In this document: positions 63,585-64,000 of the stretch, one piece after another
Numbering within the stretch: the first letter of the stretch is position 1
How the letters are laid out: each line of letters begins with the position of its first letter
NCBI RefSeq assembly: GCF_003864975.1
Contig: NZ_BHGL01000003.1
Span: forward strand, 186,001 to 250,000
Length of the DNA stretch: 64,000 nt
Source of the DNA: Sulfuriferula thiophila
GTDB taxonomy: Bacteria > Pseudomonadota > Gammaproteobacteria > Burkholderiales > Sulfuriferulaceae
Direction of reading: 5' to 3'
Notes under the pieces: generated by a model
Databases searched by the model: none
What the model was told of the DNA's origin: nothing
What the model saw: only the letters and a program-made list of their open reading frames with translations
Position numbers and translations under genes: made by a program

Positions 63585-64000
63585 ATGCGCTTCTCTATTT
63601 ATCAAGCCAGTCGTCAAGGCGGACGTCGCTACAATCAGGATCGCATTGCCTATTCGTATAGCCGCGATGCGCTTTTAATGGTGATTGCCGATGGTATGGG
63701 GGGGCACCAGCACGGGGAAATTGCTGCGCAGATTACTGTCAAAGTCCTGGCCGAAACATTCCAGCGCCACACCCGCCCAAAATTGCGCGACCCCGCCAGT
63801 TTTCTGCATGGCGCAATTCAACGCGCGCATGATGCGATCAATGAATATACCCGCAAAGAAAAATTACCGGATGCACCCCATACCACTTGCGTCGCCTGTG
63901 TGGTGCAGGATGATACGGTGTGGTGGGCGCATGCCGGGGACTCCCGCCTTTACCTGTTTAGTGACAACGGCCTGGTTACCCGTACACACGATCACTCCAC
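63585..64000 (+). CDS. PP2C-type protein phosphatase, cut by window end
   Basis: 138 codons from ATG 63585 to the edge. Metal-binding motifs RYNQDR and ADGMGGHQHGE and the later AGDSRLYLF identify a PPM/PP2C phosphatase. It should reverse the action of the kinase just upstream. The 3' end and anything behind it are not visible. Confidence 0.93.
   Translation, partial: MRFSIYQASRQGGRRYNQDRIAYSYSRDALLMVIADGMGGHQHGEIAAQITVKVLAETFQRHTRPKLRDPASFLHGAIQRAHDAINEYTRKEKLPDAPHTTCVACVVQDDTVWWAHAGDSRLYLFSDNGLVTRTHDHS

Overview
The window is a chromosomal segment of a betaproteobacterium, most likely an autotrophic or microaerobic member of the Nitrosomonadales/Gallionellales/Sulfuriferula type. This rests on gene order and protein character only, since no rRNA or search was available. 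Pointers are the kdsD-kdsC-lptCAB-rpoN-hpf-ptsN-hprK-rapZ operon, the ftsY-ftsE-ftsX-rpoH block, gmk-rpoZ-spoT, a complete cbb3 oxidase operon (ccoNOQP-GHIS) and ubiquinone genes ubiX, ubiA and ubiC. No tRNA, rRNA, insertion sequence, prophage or CRISPR array was seen.

Layout. 1-9336 (minus): a 14-gene operon joining Kdo/LPS transport, sigma-54, nitrogen-PTS regulators and, at its far end, a NusG-II protein, a Gx transporter, UbiX and a LON-domain protein cut by the window edge. 9445-11415 (plus): a CPA2 cation/proton antiporter. 11412-26484: a type IV pilus/type II secretion-like (MSHA-like) locus. A separate pseudopilin and a PrsK-like membrane histidine kinase diverge from a 280-bp spacer. 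A minus-strand operon then encodes secretin, TPR protein, MshE-type ATPase, GspF-type protein, GspL/PilMN-like, PilO-like, PilP/MshK-position protein, PilX-like protein and pseudopilin, followed by a Na+/H+ antiporter. A PrsR-like sigma-54 activator lies just upstream of the secretin. 26619-31721: an unknown protein plus carboxylesterase, ferredoxin, coaD, rsmD and two M16 peptidases. 31882-35396 (plus): ftsY, ftsE, ftsX, and rpoH behind a perfect CIRCE operator. 35455-46527 (minus): a 34-codon membrane protein, ccoSIHG, ccoPQON, a Sco protein, an Fe-S type Rrf2 regulator, ubiA and ubiC. 46554-51119 (minus): a PhnD-like binding protein, recG, ridA and a PBP5-type carboxypeptidase. 51307-57635: a 28-codon membrane peptide, a one-domain EamA protein, and a PepSY/TonB-dependent receptor/TonB operon with a histidine-tailed EamA transporter. 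57743-64000: spoT, rpoZ, gmk, a DUF1289 protein, a periplasmic DsrE-like protein, yicC, and a Ser/Thr kinase with a PP2C phosphatase cut by the window end.

How it fits together. The most notable inferred circuit is regulatory. Two divergent sigma-54-like promoters, one for the pseudopilin and one for the histidine kinase, share a 26-bp interrupted palindrome about 95-105 bp upstream of both predicted starts. The NtrC-class regulator that could bind it is encoded 13 kb away on the other side of the pilus operon, and rpoN itself is in the window. The ATPase of the system begins with a c-di-GMP-binding MshEN-type repeat, so assembly may also be under second-messenger control. In the respiratory block, oxidase structure, copper delivery (CcoI, Sco), assembly (CcoG, CcoH, CcoS), quinone synthesis and an Fe-S regulator lie together. 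The PepSY/receptor/TonB/His-tail cluster looks like a metal-acquisition unit of unknown substrate.
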